NCBI RefSeq assembly: GCF_900128415.1
Contig: NZ_LT635772.1
Location: 1-64,000 of the forward strand
Direction of reading: 5' to 3'
DNA: 64,000 nucleotides
From: Anaerococcus mediterraneensis
GTDB lineage: Bacteria; Bacillota; Clostridia; Tissierellales; Peptoniphilaceae
This document shows positions 1 through 10,387 of the stretch, piece after piece. The translations under genes and the position numbers were made by a program. Positions within the stretch are counted from its first letter, which is position 1; every line of letters begins with the position of its first letter. The notes beneath the pieces are model-generated. The model did not search any database and was not told the origin of the DNA. It saw only the letters and a list, made by a program, of their open reading frames with translations.

Positions 1-1416
<1,416 letters not shown>

Positions 1417-1434
<18 letters not shown>

Positions 1435-1457
1435 AATTTGTATGAGAGTCTTTGATC
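1417..1457 (-). promoter_or_regulatory. Leader segment complementary to the 16S 5' end
   Basis: In the pre-rRNA the leader at 1457-1441 can pair with the first bases of mature 16S (1431-1417): a 15-bp helix broken only by a two-base GA bulge, with a 9-base loop. Pairing would put the 16S 5' end inside a hairpin before processing. It may be a processing or folding intermediate. The complementarity is seen directly; the role is inference. Confidence 0.6.
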
Positions 1458-1657
1458 AAGACTTCATTTCATTTACATCTGACTAAAATCAAATGCGTGA
1501 TTTAAAATTCTTTGTTCAAGAATCATTACATAAAGAAATTTAACTAGGTTATAGTTGTTATTCTTAATGATTTTTTTATTTCTATTTAATAGAAATGTAA
1601 AATTCATTGATATTTATTTTTATTGGTTCACTGTCGTGCACTTTTAACGTGCTGACT

Positions 1658-1691
1658 ATTATATAGTACCACAGATGTTTTTCTTTGTCAA
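1658..1691 (-). promoter_or_regulatory. rrn promoter P2
   Basis: On the minus strand TTGACA (1691-1686) is followed after 17 bases by TACTAT (1668-1663). A perfect TATAAT overlaps it at 1663-1658, but 22 bases from the -35. The spacer starts AAGAAAAACA, almost the same as in P1, which suggests P1 and P2 arose by duplication. Confidence 0.65.
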
Positions 1692-1758
1692 GTATTTTTA
1701 TCATTTTTTTATGATTTTTTTACTTTTCAAAGGTCAATCTCTCGTACCGACATTTAAT

Positions 1759-1787
1759 ACTATAACATCTGTTTTTCTTTTTGTCAA
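1759..1787 (-). promoter_or_regulatory. rrn promoter P1
   Basis: On the minus strand TTGACA (1787-1782), a 17-base spacer and TATAGT (1764-1759). This near-consensus promoter lies about 325 bases before mature 16S and just after the terminator of the upstream operon. The 1435-1758 stretch holds only the rRNA leader with P2 and a small hairpin with TTCTT/AAGAA arms (1510-1524). Confidence 0.8.
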
Positions 1788-1792
1788 ATTTT

Positions 1793-1822
1793 TTCATAAA
1801 AAAAAGCTCTCTACGAGCTTTT
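1793..1822 (-). terminator. Intrinsic terminator of the pheS-to-TPR operon
   Basis: Minus strand: AAAAGCTC, loop GTAGA, GAGCTTTT, then a T run. The stem overlaps the stop codon of the TPR gene and sits only a few bases before rrn P1, insulating the rRNA operon. Confidence 0.85.
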
Positions 1823-2924
1823 AGTTGATTTCATATTGTTTTTGAAGGATCAATAAGTTTTCTTTTATCTCTTCTGACAGGTCATCATAGGTCAGCAGCT
1901 CTTCTATGTCAGATTTTGCTTGACTTGTGTTACCTATGACTAAATTTATTTGTATTTTATTATAGGTCATCCTTGGATCTTGGGGATATTTCTTTAGCCC
2001 CTTATTTAAAATACTAATAGCTTCTAGCTCACTTTTGTCTAGATATAGGCTTATAGCATAATCGTTGTATATTTCCCTAAAGTCTGCACCCAAGTCCAGT
2101 GAGTTTTCAAAAGCCATTATAGAATTTTGATATTGAGCTAGATTTTGATAAGCTACACCCAAATAATAGTAGGCATCAGCCCTTTTTACTTGTCCAAGGA
2201 GCTTAGTAAGGATTGTAACTGCTTCTTGATAATTACTTTTTCCTATAAAATATAAAGCCTCTTCTATTTCAGCATTATCATTTATTACAGAAATATTATT
2301 TCTGATTTCTTCTTTAGCATAGTCATCATCGGTTTTTGCTAATGCATTTTTATAATATGACCTTGCTTTTATATATTCACCTAAGTTTGCGTAGATATTT
2401 CCTAGCTCATAGTAGGATATTGCAAAATTCTCATCATAAGATAGGGTTTTTTGCAAAATCTCTAGGGCACTTCTTACAAAGCTATCCCTAAAATCACTGT
2501 CCTCGTCATAGGCCATAGGCCATAGGAGCCTAGCGTAAATATATGAGTTATAATTATTTTTTTCATCTATTATATAGCCAGCCCTTGCTAAAAGTGTAGC
2601 CTTGATTTTATCTTCCGACTCAATTTTCATAGCCTTAGCACCCGTATAGTCTCCTATATTTTTGATGTAAGACTCTATTATCTTTATATAGTTATCTTTA
2701 AATTTAAAATCAGGATCTATAGCAATATTTATTAGCATCCCCTCAAGTAGGATCTCTATATTTATTTCATTGCCAAAATCCCCTGATTTTATCCCATCTT
2801 TCATATCATCAAGATATATTGGAAGGGGTAGACCCTTAAGTTTCGAATAATTTTTATCATCCTTTAGATCAATATAGGCGAGTTTGTCTGTATATCTTAT
2901 AAAATAAGAATCTAATTTTGTCAT
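1821..2924 (-). CDS. TPR-repeat protein of unknown function
   Basis: 367 residues, cytoplasmic, no signal peptide. The N-terminal ~120 residues match nothing I recognise. From about residue 130 to the end it is helical tetratricopeptide repeat: ISYYELGNIYANLGEYIKA near 165-185, then AYYYLGVAYQNLAQYQNSI near 250, each with the typical W/Y-LG-Y-A spacing. TPRs are protein-docking scaffolds, so a partner is expected, possibly the membrane protein just upstream, whose stop codon overlaps this start (TAATG). It is the last gene of the pheS operon and is followed at once by the terminator. No specific function can be given. Confidence 0.85.
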   Translation of the reverse strand: MTKLDSYFIRYTDKLAYIDLKDDKNYSKLKGLPLPIYLDDMKDGIKSGDFGNEINIEILLEGMLINIAIDPDFKFKDNYIKIIESYIKNIGDYTGAKAMKIESEDKIKATLLARAGYIIDEKNNYNSYIYARLLWPMAYDEDSDFRDSFVRSALEILQKTLSYDENFAISYYELGNIYANLGEYIKARSYYKNALAKTDDDYAKEEIRNNISVINDNAEIEEALYFIGKSNYQEAVTILTKLLGQVKRADAYYYLGVAYQNLAQYQNSIMAFENSLDLGADFREIYNDYAISLYLDKSELEAISILNKGLKKYPQDPRMTYNKIQINLVIGNTSQAKSDIEELLTYDDLSEEIKENLLILQKQYEIN

Positions 2925-3625
2925 TAATATCCTCTCATGAACTTTCTTTGTCTAAATGAATGTTGGTTGAGATATTTAAACAAGTGACCTCTAAACAACA
3001 TAAACAAGGTATGGACTAAGGCATAAATCACATGGTATATGATAGTATTCTTGCTAATGCCCAAACCTATACCCAATTTTACCTGCATAAAAATTTCCAA
3101 AAGTATAAAAATTGCTGCATAAAGTCCATAGTGAAGACAATTATTTTTGACAAAGATTGCAGATTGTCTTATAGCATCAATACCAGACCTGCCATTTAGG
3201 TATATCTCTTCATAAATAGCTGATAAGATCAGCTGGATTATAAAATAAAATACTAATTTAAATTTAAATGGAAAATTGACCAACAAAAGATCAGAAAACA
3301 TATCTATCAAATACACATAAAACATTGTTTCTAGGAGCGATGGCAGGAAATTGCCAATTGAGTTTTCTAATGATTTTTTGCCGGTATTGCCATATTTTAC
3401 AACTGAGGATAGACTTTGTAGGACAAAGGAAGTAATCACTATGCCTATGAAATAATTGATTATTCCACCGAGTACGCCACCCACAAGGCCTAGGTTGAAA
3501 TGGTTGTTTTCAAATATGGTATTTATAAAAATAAATATAAATACCATATAAGATTTGCTTATCTTGGACAAAGTCTCTGTAAAAGCAGTCTTTGACACAT
3601 GCAAAAAGTCTTTGACCCTGTACAT
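2924..3625 (-). CDS. Integral membrane protein, unknown family
   Basis: 233 residues with about six hydrophobic segments (near 27-38, 45-72, 95-118, 122-143, 165-190, 195-211) separated by short basic loops. I see no transporter signature or enzyme motif. Its start overlaps the argS stop by one base (TAATG) and its own stop overlaps the TPR gene start the same way, so the three are translationally coupled. Coupling to a soluble TPR protein suggests a two-part membrane-associated unit. That is inference. Confidence 0.8.
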   Translation of the reverse strand: MYRVKDFLHVSKTAFTETLSKISKSYMVFIFIFINTIFENNHFNLGLVGGVLGGIINYFIGIVITSFVLQSLSSVVKYGNTGKKSLENSIGNFLPSLLETMFYVYLIDMFSDLLLVNFPFKFKLVFYFIIQLILSAIYEEIYLNGRSGIDAIRQSAIFVKNNCLHYGLYAAIFILLEIFMQVKLGIGLGISKNTIIYHVIYALVHTLFMLFRGHLFKYLNQHSFRQRKFMRGY

Positions 3626-5322
3626 TACATTTTCTCCACAGTTTTAATTCCCAAAAGTCCTAGGCCTGTTTTTATAACTATGGATGTGGCATAGGCTAGG
3701 GCAAGTCTTTCTTCTTGTAGTTTCTCATCTTCTCCCATTATTTTTGAGGAATTGTAAAACTTGTTAAAATTCTTGCAGATTTCAGTTAACTGCCTGCTTA
3801 TAATTGATGGTTCGTATTTTTCTTTGGCCTTGACTACAGCATCTTCGAAACCTTGTAGGCTTTTAACTAAGGCAAACTCATCATCGCTAGTTATTTTTTC
3901 TATATTTATTTGATCAATTGTGTCAAATTCTGCCTTTCTGAGGACAGATTTTGCCCTAGCATAGGTGTATTGGACATATGGCCCAGTTTCTCCGTCGAAG
4001 TTTAGGACCTCATCCCAATCAAAAACATAGTCTTTTATCCTGTTATTATAAAGTTCTTGGAATTTAACAGCACCAATTCCTACTATTTTTGATACTTCTT
4101 CGATATTTTCTACTGTAGTATCACGATTTTCCATGATTTCACGAGTCTTATCTATTGCTTTGTTTAGAACATCTTCAAGAAAAACAACTTGGCCTTTTCT
4201 TGTCGATAGGGTCTGATCTTTAAGACTTACCATGCCGAATGGTATATGCTTACATCCCTTGTATAGGTCGTAACCCATTAATTCTAGGATTTTCCACAAT
4301 TGTTTAAAGTGTAGGTTTTGTTGAGTGGCTACCACATATAAGTTTTCGTCAAAGTCGTATTCTTTTTTCCTATTGATGGCTGTTGCTATATCACGGGTAA
4401 TATAAGCTGATGAACCATTTGATTTTATAATTATTGATGGTGGCATGTCATAGGCTGATAGGTCTATAATTTGTGCCCCATCTGATTCTACTAGGAGATT
4501 TTTTTCCTTTAATTCCTTGATTACTTCTGGAATAAATTCTGAATGGTAGGATTCTCCATTGTAATTATCAAAGTCTATATCAAGGAGTTTATACACCCTA
4601 TCAAATTCTTTGAATGAGATTTCCTTAAACCAAGACCAAAGTCTGGTCGCTTCTTCTTCACCCTCTTCAAGTTTTTTAAATTCTTTTCTAGCAGCATCCA
4701 TCATTTCTTCGTTTTCGCTAGCTTCTGTATTATACCTTACATATAGATTTAGTAGTTCTTGGATAGGGTTTTGGTTGATCTTATCATCATCTCCCCAAAG
4801 CTTATAGGCTGCAATCATTGTTCCAAATTGTGTACCATAGTCGCCAATATAATTTGAAGCAATAGTGTTATAGCCTAGAAATTTGTGGATATTTCTAAGA
4901 GCATCACCTATTACAGTTGATCTAATATGGCCTATATGAAATGGCTTGGCAATATTTACTGAAGAAAAATCTATGACTACTGTCTTGCCTTTGCCCATGT
5001 CAGACCTGGCAAAGTTTTCTTTTTTTTCTATAATTGAATTTATAACTTCATTTTCGAATTTTTTCCTATCCAAATAAAAGTTTATATAAGGACCCATATT
5101 TTTTATCTGGTCAAAATCATCAAGATTTAAATTTTCAGAAATTTCTGTTGCAATAAGTGCAGGATTTTTTTTGAGAGTTTTTGCTAGTTGAAAGCAAGGA
5201 AAGGAATAATCACCCATGTTTGCTTGTGGTGGGATTTCTATTAATTGGTAGATTGTATCATAATCCAGGCCAATATCTTGTTCTTGTATTTTTTTTGCTA
5301 TAATTTCTTTATAATCTTTCAT
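3625..5322 (-). CDS. argS: Arginyl-tRNA synthetase
   Basis: Class I aminoacyl-tRNA synthetase that charges tRNA-Arg, 565 residues, normal for the family. Order: N-terminal Add-1 domain (1-100), Rossmann catalytic core with the HIGH signature FHIGHIRST (HIGH at 129-132), a KMSKS-equivalent LSTRKGQ near 375, and a C-terminal helical DALR anticodon-binding domain ending in a hydrophobic tail. The start ATG has an upstream AGGAGG and lies 9 bases after mutS2. It sits inside the operon started by the Phe T-box, so its expression may partly follow Phe-tRNA charging. Confidence 0.97.
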   Translation of the reverse strand: MKDYKEIIAKKIQEQDIGLDYDTIYQLIEIPPQANMGDYSFPCFQLAKTLKKNPALIATEISENLNLDDFDQIKNMGPYINFYLDRKKFENEVINSIIEKKENFARSDMGKGKTVVIDFSSVNIAKPFHIGHIRSTVIGDALRNIHKFLGYNTIASNYIGDYGTQFGTMIAAYKLWGDDDKINQNPIQELLNLYVRYNTEASENEEMMDAARKEFKKLEEGEEEATRLWSWFKEISFKEFDRVYKLLDIDFDNYNGESYHSEFIPEVIKELKEKNLLVESDGAQIIDLSAYDMPPSIIIKSNGSSAYITRDIATAINRKKEYDFDENLYVVATQQNLHFKQLWKILELMGYDLYKGCKHIPFGMVSLKDQTLSTRKGQVVFLEDVLNKAIDKTREIMENRDTTVENIEEVSKIVGIGAVKFQELYNNRIKDYVFDWDEVLNFDGETGPYVQYTYARAKSVLRKAEFDTIDQINIEKITSDDEFALVKSLQGFEDAVVKAKEKYEPSIISRQLTEICKNFNKFYNSSKIMGEDEKLQEERLALAYATSIVIKTGLGLLGIKTVEKM

Positions 5323-5331
5323 TAATCCTCC

Positions 5332-7677
5332 TTAGACGAACATAACAATTGTGACTCCGTAGCCACCTTCCTTGTCATCGCCAAACCTATAAGATTTGAT
5401 TCTCTTGTCTGTTTTCAAATTTTCACTAACGCCCTTTATCAGTGCCCCTGTCCCCTTACCGTGGATAATTTTAGCTTGGGAAAGGCCTGCAAGCATTGCA
5501 TCATCCAAATACTTGTCTAGATTTCTCATGGCCTGATCATATCTTTGACCCCTCAGGTCTAAGGTTGCTGATATATTCATGGCTTTTTTTACACTATACA
5601 CTTTATTGATGTTTTTCTCAGTTTGCTTGTCAGATTGGATCTTTCTAACATTTTTTATATTAGAATCCATCTTCAAAATTCCCATCTGGAGTTTTATATC
5701 ACCTTTTTCATCAGGCTCTTCTATGACTTCTGCTTTTTCATTTAGGCCTTCTATTATAACCATGTCCCCAACTTTGAGTTTGTCAGGTATATTTTTTGAT
5801 TTTTTAGTTTGGAGAAAATCCCCTTGTCTTTCTATATAGGAGTCCTTGTACCTATTTCTAATCTTGTTTAAGGACCTATCTATATCAGAAGTATTGGCGT
5901 TTTTACTTTTTTTGGCTTCTTTGAGCATCTTTTGACTTTGGTCATTGGCCCTATCCAAAATCTCATTGGCCTTTTCCTCAGCTTTTTTGATAATCTCTTC
6001 TTTTTTCTTGTCAATCTCTTTGGATTTTTCTTCTAGCTCTTTTTTTATAGCTTGAATCTGTCTCTTGTAGGACTCTATCTCTTTGTTTTTAGCCTCCATC
6101 TCAGACTTATCATCCTCGATTTGAGATAATATTTTATTTATATTCTTTGTATCATCTCCAATTAGGCTCTGAGCCTTGGCTAATATTTTTTCATCTAGTC
6201 CCAGCCTCCTTGATATCTCAAAGGCGTTTGATTTACCAGGCCTACCTATTTCTAATTTGTAGGTTGGTGATAGGGTTTCTACATCAAACTCTACAGAGGC
6301 ATTCATAACCTTGTCATTTTCCATAGCAAAATATTTAAGTTCACTATAGTGAGTTGTAGAAAAAGTCATGACTTCATTTTCTGTCAAATATGACAAAATA
6401 GAAATGGCAAGGGCAGCTCCCTCTATAGGGTCAGTACCAGATCCGATTTCATCTAGTAAAACCAAGGAGTTTTTATTCACATTTTCTAAAATATAAACAA
6501 TATTTGTAAGTGATGCAGAAAATGTTGATAAACTCATTTCTATGGACTGCTTATCGCCAATATCTAAGAATATATCATCAAACACATTGATTTGTGATCC
6601 TTCTTCGGCTGGTATAAATAAAGCCGTTTGGGCCATCATTGTAATAAGCCCTACAGTTTTTAAACTAACAGTCTTGCCGCCGGTATTTGGTCCGGTGATT
6701 ATCAAGGTCGTATAGTCACCACCGATTGCCACATCGATAGGAACAACATTTCCTGGCAAAAGTGGATGTATAGCACCTTTTATATTTATTATTTTATCTG
6801 TATTTAATTTTGGTAGACTATAATCATTTTCAAGACCAAACTTGGCCTTGGCTTGGAGAAAATCAATCCTGGCAATGAGTTTTTGGTTTTCTAAAATCTC
6901 AAGGTCAAATTTGCCGACAAATCTAGAAAGCCTATCAAGGATCCTCCTGATCTCAGCATCTTCTTTTAGCTCCAAGTCTTTGTACTGGTTATTAAGCTCC
7001 ACTATAGCCTGAGGTTCTATAAAAAGAGTATTGCCCGATGCACTTTTATCATGGACAATACCGTTTAAGATCGATCTTTTATTTGTTTTTATAGGCACAA
7101 CATATCGACCATCCCTGACAGAAACCACTTTTTCTTGGAGGGCATCATCATACCTGGAACTTGTTATATAGGAGTTTAATTTGTTTTTGATCTCTTCTTC
7201 CTTGCGTGATAATTGTCTTCTTATATATAAAAGCTCCCTAGATGCATTATCTGCGATCTCATCTTCATTTATTATAGACCTATCAATCTCATCTTTTAGG
7301 AAATCATCAGTAGAAATCCTATCAAACAAATCTCCTATATAAGGATCTTCTACATTTTTGCCATAATCTTTTAGGTAAGTACAAACCCTGAGAAGACTTA
7401 AAACCTTTAATAAATCAGCAGGGTCTAAAATCCCATTTTTCCTAACATAGGCAATCATATCTGTAAAATCATAAAGTCCAAAAATATCTATATTACCATT
7501 TCTACCTATGACCTGGGCCATGGCAGCAGTTTTTTCTAACTCATCTTTTAGGTAGTCATAGTCATTTGTAGGCCTAAGTTCTAATATTTGATTTTTAACA
7601 AGTTGTGAACGAGCATTTTTTGCAAGTTTGACTAAGATTTTTTCATATTCTAAAACTTCTAAGCTTTTATTTTGCAT
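5332..7677 (-). CDS. mutS2: MutS2 endonuclease / ribosome-rescue ATPase
   Basis: 781 residues, the usual MutS2 length. Order: MutS core and clamp helices (1-310), ABC-type ATPase with Walker A GPNTGGKT at about 329-336 and the signature/Walker B region (SLSTFSASL, VLLDEIGSGTDP), a long Lys/Glu-rich coiled coil (about 515-620), a KOW-like segment, and a C-terminal Smr domain with LDLRGQRYDQA and HGKGTGAL. It lacks the mismatch-reading N-terminal domains of MutS. The family suppresses recombination and, in Bacillus, splits collided ribosomes. Its start overlaps the U32 gene stop by one base. Confidence 0.95.
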   Translation of the reverse strand: MQNKSLEVLEYEKILVKLAKNARSQLVKNQILELRPTNDYDYLKDELEKTAAMAQVIGRNGNIDIFGLYDFTDMIAYVRKNGILDPADLLKVLSLLRVCTYLKDYGKNVEDPYIGDLFDRISTDDFLKDEIDRSIINEDEIADNASRELLYIRRQLSRKEEEIKNKLNSYITSSRYDDALQEKVVSVRDGRYVVPIKTNKRSILNGIVHDKSASGNTLFIEPQAIVELNNQYKDLELKEDAEIRRILDRLSRFVGKFDLEILENQKLIARIDFLQAKAKFGLENDYSLPKLNTDKIINIKGAIHPLLPGNVVPIDVAIGGDYTTLIITGPNTGGKTVSLKTVGLITMMAQTALFIPAEEGSQINVFDDIFLDIGDKQSIEMSLSTFSASLTNIVYILENVNKNSLVLLDEIGSGTDPIEGAALAISILSYLTENEVMTFSTTHYSELKYFAMENDKVMNASVEFDVETLSPTYKLEIGRPGKSNAFEISRRLGLDEKILAKAQSLIGDDTKNINKILSQIEDDKSEMEAKNKEIESYKRQIQAIKKELEEKSKEIDKKKEEIIKKAEEKANEILDRANDQSQKMLKEAKKSKNANTSDIDRSLNKIRNRYKDSYIERQGDFLQTKKSKNIPDKLKVGDMVIIEGLNEKAEVIEEPDEKGDIKLQMGILKMDSNIKNVRKIQSDKQTEKNINKVYSVKKAMNISATLDLRGQRYDQAMRNLDKYLDDAMLAGLSQAKIIHGKGTGALIKGVSENLKTDKRIKSYRFGDDKEGGYGVTIVMFV

Positions 7678-9887
7678 TAAATAACTCCTCTTTTATAATT
7701 AAATTCTAGATTTGTATACTTAGATAAATATTTTTTAATATCTTCATCAGAAAAAACTGAAACCAAGCTAGATACTCCATCTCCTAGGATATTTTCATCA
7801 AAAATTGATGGATCTTGTGGATAAATCCTGCTTATATTATTTTTTCTAATAATTTTCATTTGTGACCCATCTTTTGCCACCAAGTTTCCTTGGGCAAATT
7901 TACAAGATGGACATCCCTTTAGGTCACATTTTTTTATAGTAGAAAATGGGCAATGGACCATATTCATAAGTTCAATCCTGCCAAAAACCATAGTTTCTAC
8001 TGGATAAGAGTCAGCATTTGCTTTTATAGTTCCAAGGTCAATTTCTACTGAGGCTGAGATTTTTTCAGCAAAAGAAGAATAAAAATCAAAGGCATAAGAA
8101 TTTATGACATTTAGGTGTCTGCCAATCCTGATTTTTATGTCATTGTTTTTAAAATCCTCTATAAAATCTAAATCTCTGTAGTTATTGAAAACTACACCCT
8201 CGATCTTATTTTCCTTTAAATATTTTATAAGGTCATCTATCTCATAATCAATATGGCCATCAAGGTTTAAGTATAAGGACAAGCCCCTATATTTTTCATC
8301 AAAAGATTTTATATAAACTTTGTCAAAACCACCAAGTAGGGCTGGATCTATATCATTTGTCATTAGCTCTATATTTTTTTCAGCCTTATAATTTTTATCC
8401 TTGGCTAGGTCTTTTTTTATGATTTTTATAGGATCTCTCTTATATTTTTCAGCTATTTTCTTTTCTAAAAGATTTATAGCATCTCTTCTCAGCTTGTTTA
8501 TATCTTTTTTTCTCATAAAGATATTTTGATCTATTTCTATATTTATCTTGTTGGCCTTAAAAATCTCATCCTTGAACCTATCTAGGTTTTCTCTAATAGA
8601 CTCTTCATCAAGGCTAACTTTCTGAGATTTTTCTACAAGATTTATTGTTTCGGCTTCTACACTTACATCCTTATAGCTCATAATTAGCCTTGCCTTTTGT
8701 CCAATTCTCGCCACAAAATCAAGGTCGACCCCTAAATTTTTATAAGTATCAAGACCCTTTTCTAAATCATCTCTGATAGTTTTTGAATTTAGGATTAGTA
8801 TATCAGATCCAATCTTGGCATCCCTATATTTGTCTAGAAATAATCTCTGGCCTTTTTTGAGATCCCTAGTCAAAGTTAGCGGGAGTTTTTTGCCCCTATC
8901 AGTTGTGACTTCGAGATTGTCCCCGGTTTTTAGGTCGGTTTTTGCTATAAATGATTTCTTATTATTATATAAATCAACCTGGCCAACAGATCTATGCTTA
9001 GGATCAGATTCTTTTAGGATATAGTCAGACTTTTGTCCAAAGATAAAACCCTTTGTGTATCCCCTGTTGGAAATATCTCTAAGTTTTTCCTTATCATAAT
9101 AATTTTTTTCTATTTTATCTTTGTAGGCTCTTACACTTGTGTAGACGTATTCAGGCGATTTCATCCTGCCTTCAATTTTTAGGCAATCTATACCCAGATC
9201 AAGTAGCTGGTCAATATCATCTATGACATTTAGGTCCTTCATATTTAGAAAATAATCATTGGCCAAAACCCTACCGTCACTTACTAGGTCGTATTTTTGC
9301 CTACAAGGCCCAGCACACCTGCCCCTATTTGCAGATCTTTCGCCAAAATAAGAGCTCATGAGACATTCTCCAGAGAAGCTCACGCAAAGAGACCCGTGAA
9401 CAAAAACTTCCTTTTCACAAGGAAGTTTGGAAATTTTTCTAATTTCTTCTATAGGTGTTTCACGAGCTATGACTATTCTTTTAAAACCCAAGTCCATAAG
9501 GGCCTTGGCTCCGTGATAATCTCTAACAGCCATTTGGGTCGATGCATGGAAATCAAGTCCTGGCATTTGGTCCTTTATGATATTATAAAAACCTATATCC
9601 TGGATCAAAAGCCCATCAAGTCCATATTGGTAAAGTTTTTCTGCATAAAGAAGGGCCTTATCCATCTCAGAATCTTTTATAAGGGTATTCATTGTGACAA
9701 AAACTTTTTTGCCAAAGTAGTGAATATAATCGATTACAGGTTCTATATTTTCTAGGGTGAAATTTTCTGCATAAGCCCTTGCCCCAAAATCATCAAGGCC
9801 TAGATAAAAACTGTCCGCACCAACTGCAAGACCAGCATCAAGCATATCCATATTTCCAACTGGTGCTAGTATTTCAGTTTTGACCAT
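7677..9887 (-). CDS. U32 family peptidase, large RlhA-like form
   Basis: About 736 residues. The N-terminal half is a U32 TIM-barrel domain with the family pattern HGSLCVSFSGECLMSSYFG followed by NRGRCAGPCRQ. The rest matches the long two-domain layout with a DUF3656-like insert and a late Cys cluster (CPFSTIKKCDLKGCPSC) that could bind Fe-S. E. coli RlhA of this type hydroxylates 23S rRNA C2501; that role here is inferred from layout. ATG at 9887 is chosen over TTG at 9890: it overlaps the zapA stop as TGATG and sits 8 bases from AAGGA inside the zapA end. Confidence 0.88.
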   Translation of the reverse strand: MVKTEILAPVGNMDMLDAGLAVGADSFYLGLDDFGARAYAENFTLENIEPVIDYIHYFGKKVFVTMNTLIKDSEMDKALLYAEKLYQYGLDGLLIQDIGFYNIIKDQMPGLDFHASTQMAVRDYHGAKALMDLGFKRIVIARETPIEEIRKISKLPCEKEVFVHGSLCVSFSGECLMSSYFGERSANRGRCAGPCRQKYDLVSDGRVLANDYFLNMKDLNVIDDIDQLLDLGIDCLKIEGRMKSPEYVYTSVRAYKDKIEKNYYDKEKLRDISNRGYTKGFIFGQKSDYILKESDPKHRSVGQVDLYNNKKSFIAKTDLKTGDNLEVTTDRGKKLPLTLTRDLKKGQRLFLDKYRDAKIGSDILILNSKTIRDDLEKGLDTYKNLGVDLDFVARIGQKARLIMSYKDVSVEAETINLVEKSQKVSLDEESIRENLDRFKDEIFKANKINIEIDQNIFMRKKDINKLRRDAINLLEKKIAEKYKRDPIKIIKKDLAKDKNYKAEKNIELMTNDIDPALLGGFDKVYIKSFDEKYRGLSLYLNLDGHIDYEIDDLIKYLKENKIEGVVFNNYRDLDFIEDFKNNDIKIRIGRHLNVINSYAFDFYSSFAEKISASVEIDLGTIKANADSYPVETMVFGRIELMNMVHCPFSTIKKCDLKGCPSCKFAQGNLVAKDGSQMKIIRKNNISRIYPQDPSIFDENILGDGVSSLVSVFSDEDIKKYLSKYTNLEFNYKRGVI

Positions 9888-10378
9888 CAAAGTTTTCCTT
9901 TCAATGTTTCATTTTCTTTTGCTAAGTCCATGGCTTGTTTCTGAAGTTTTTTTATTGTTTCCCTTAGTTGGCTTGCATCATTTTCAGCCTTTTGAAGCTG
10001 TATTAGCTCTTGGTCCTTGTCTTGTAAAATTGACCTTAGCTTCTTATTTTCTTCGTCTAAGGAGGTGAATTTCTCCTTATAAGGCTGGTATTCTTCTTTG
10101 AAATCCTCAAAGTCTTTTGCTATAGTAGGATATTTTTCTATAGCCTCTTTGTTTTCTTCTTTAAAATTTTCCGCTTCATTTTTATATTTCTGATATTCAT
10201 CCGCTATATTTAGACAGGCCAGGATAAGCTGCCTATCAAAAGTGAGCTTATCAGATTTTACTTCTTTGATTTTCCTATCTACATATTTTGCAATTTCTTC
10301 AAGGCTTTCTTTTGGTTCCTTGCTAACAAGTGGATATGTTATCCCATCAATTTTGACTTCTAATCTAATTTCGCTCAC
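9887..10378 (-). CDS. zapA: Cell division protein ZapA, extended
   Basis: 163 residues. The first ~75 residues carry the ZapA globular domain (IRLEVKIDGITYPLVS, then YVDRKIKEV and LACLNIADEYQK). ZapA binds FtsZ and bundles protofilaments at the division ring. The remainder is a long Glu/Lys-rich coiled coil, longer than in E. coli (about 109 residues), as is common in Clostridia. It sits between pheT and the U32 gene; the pheT-zapA-U32-mutS2 order is frequent in Firmicutes, which supports the call. Confidence 0.9.
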   Translation of the reverse strand: MSEIRLEVKIDGITYPLVSKEPKESLEEIAKYVDRKIKEVKSDKLTFDRQLILACLNIADEYQKYKNEAENFKEENKEAIEKYPTIAKDFEDFKEEYQPYKEKFTSLDEENKKLRSILQDKDQELIQLQKAENDASQLRETIKKLQKQAMDLAKENETLKGKL

Positions 10379-10387
10379 ATTTCTCTC

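Noticed and set aside
9297-9755. 152-codon plus-strand frame
   Set aside because: Antisense to the U32 peptidase gene, which has clear family motifs over the same bases.
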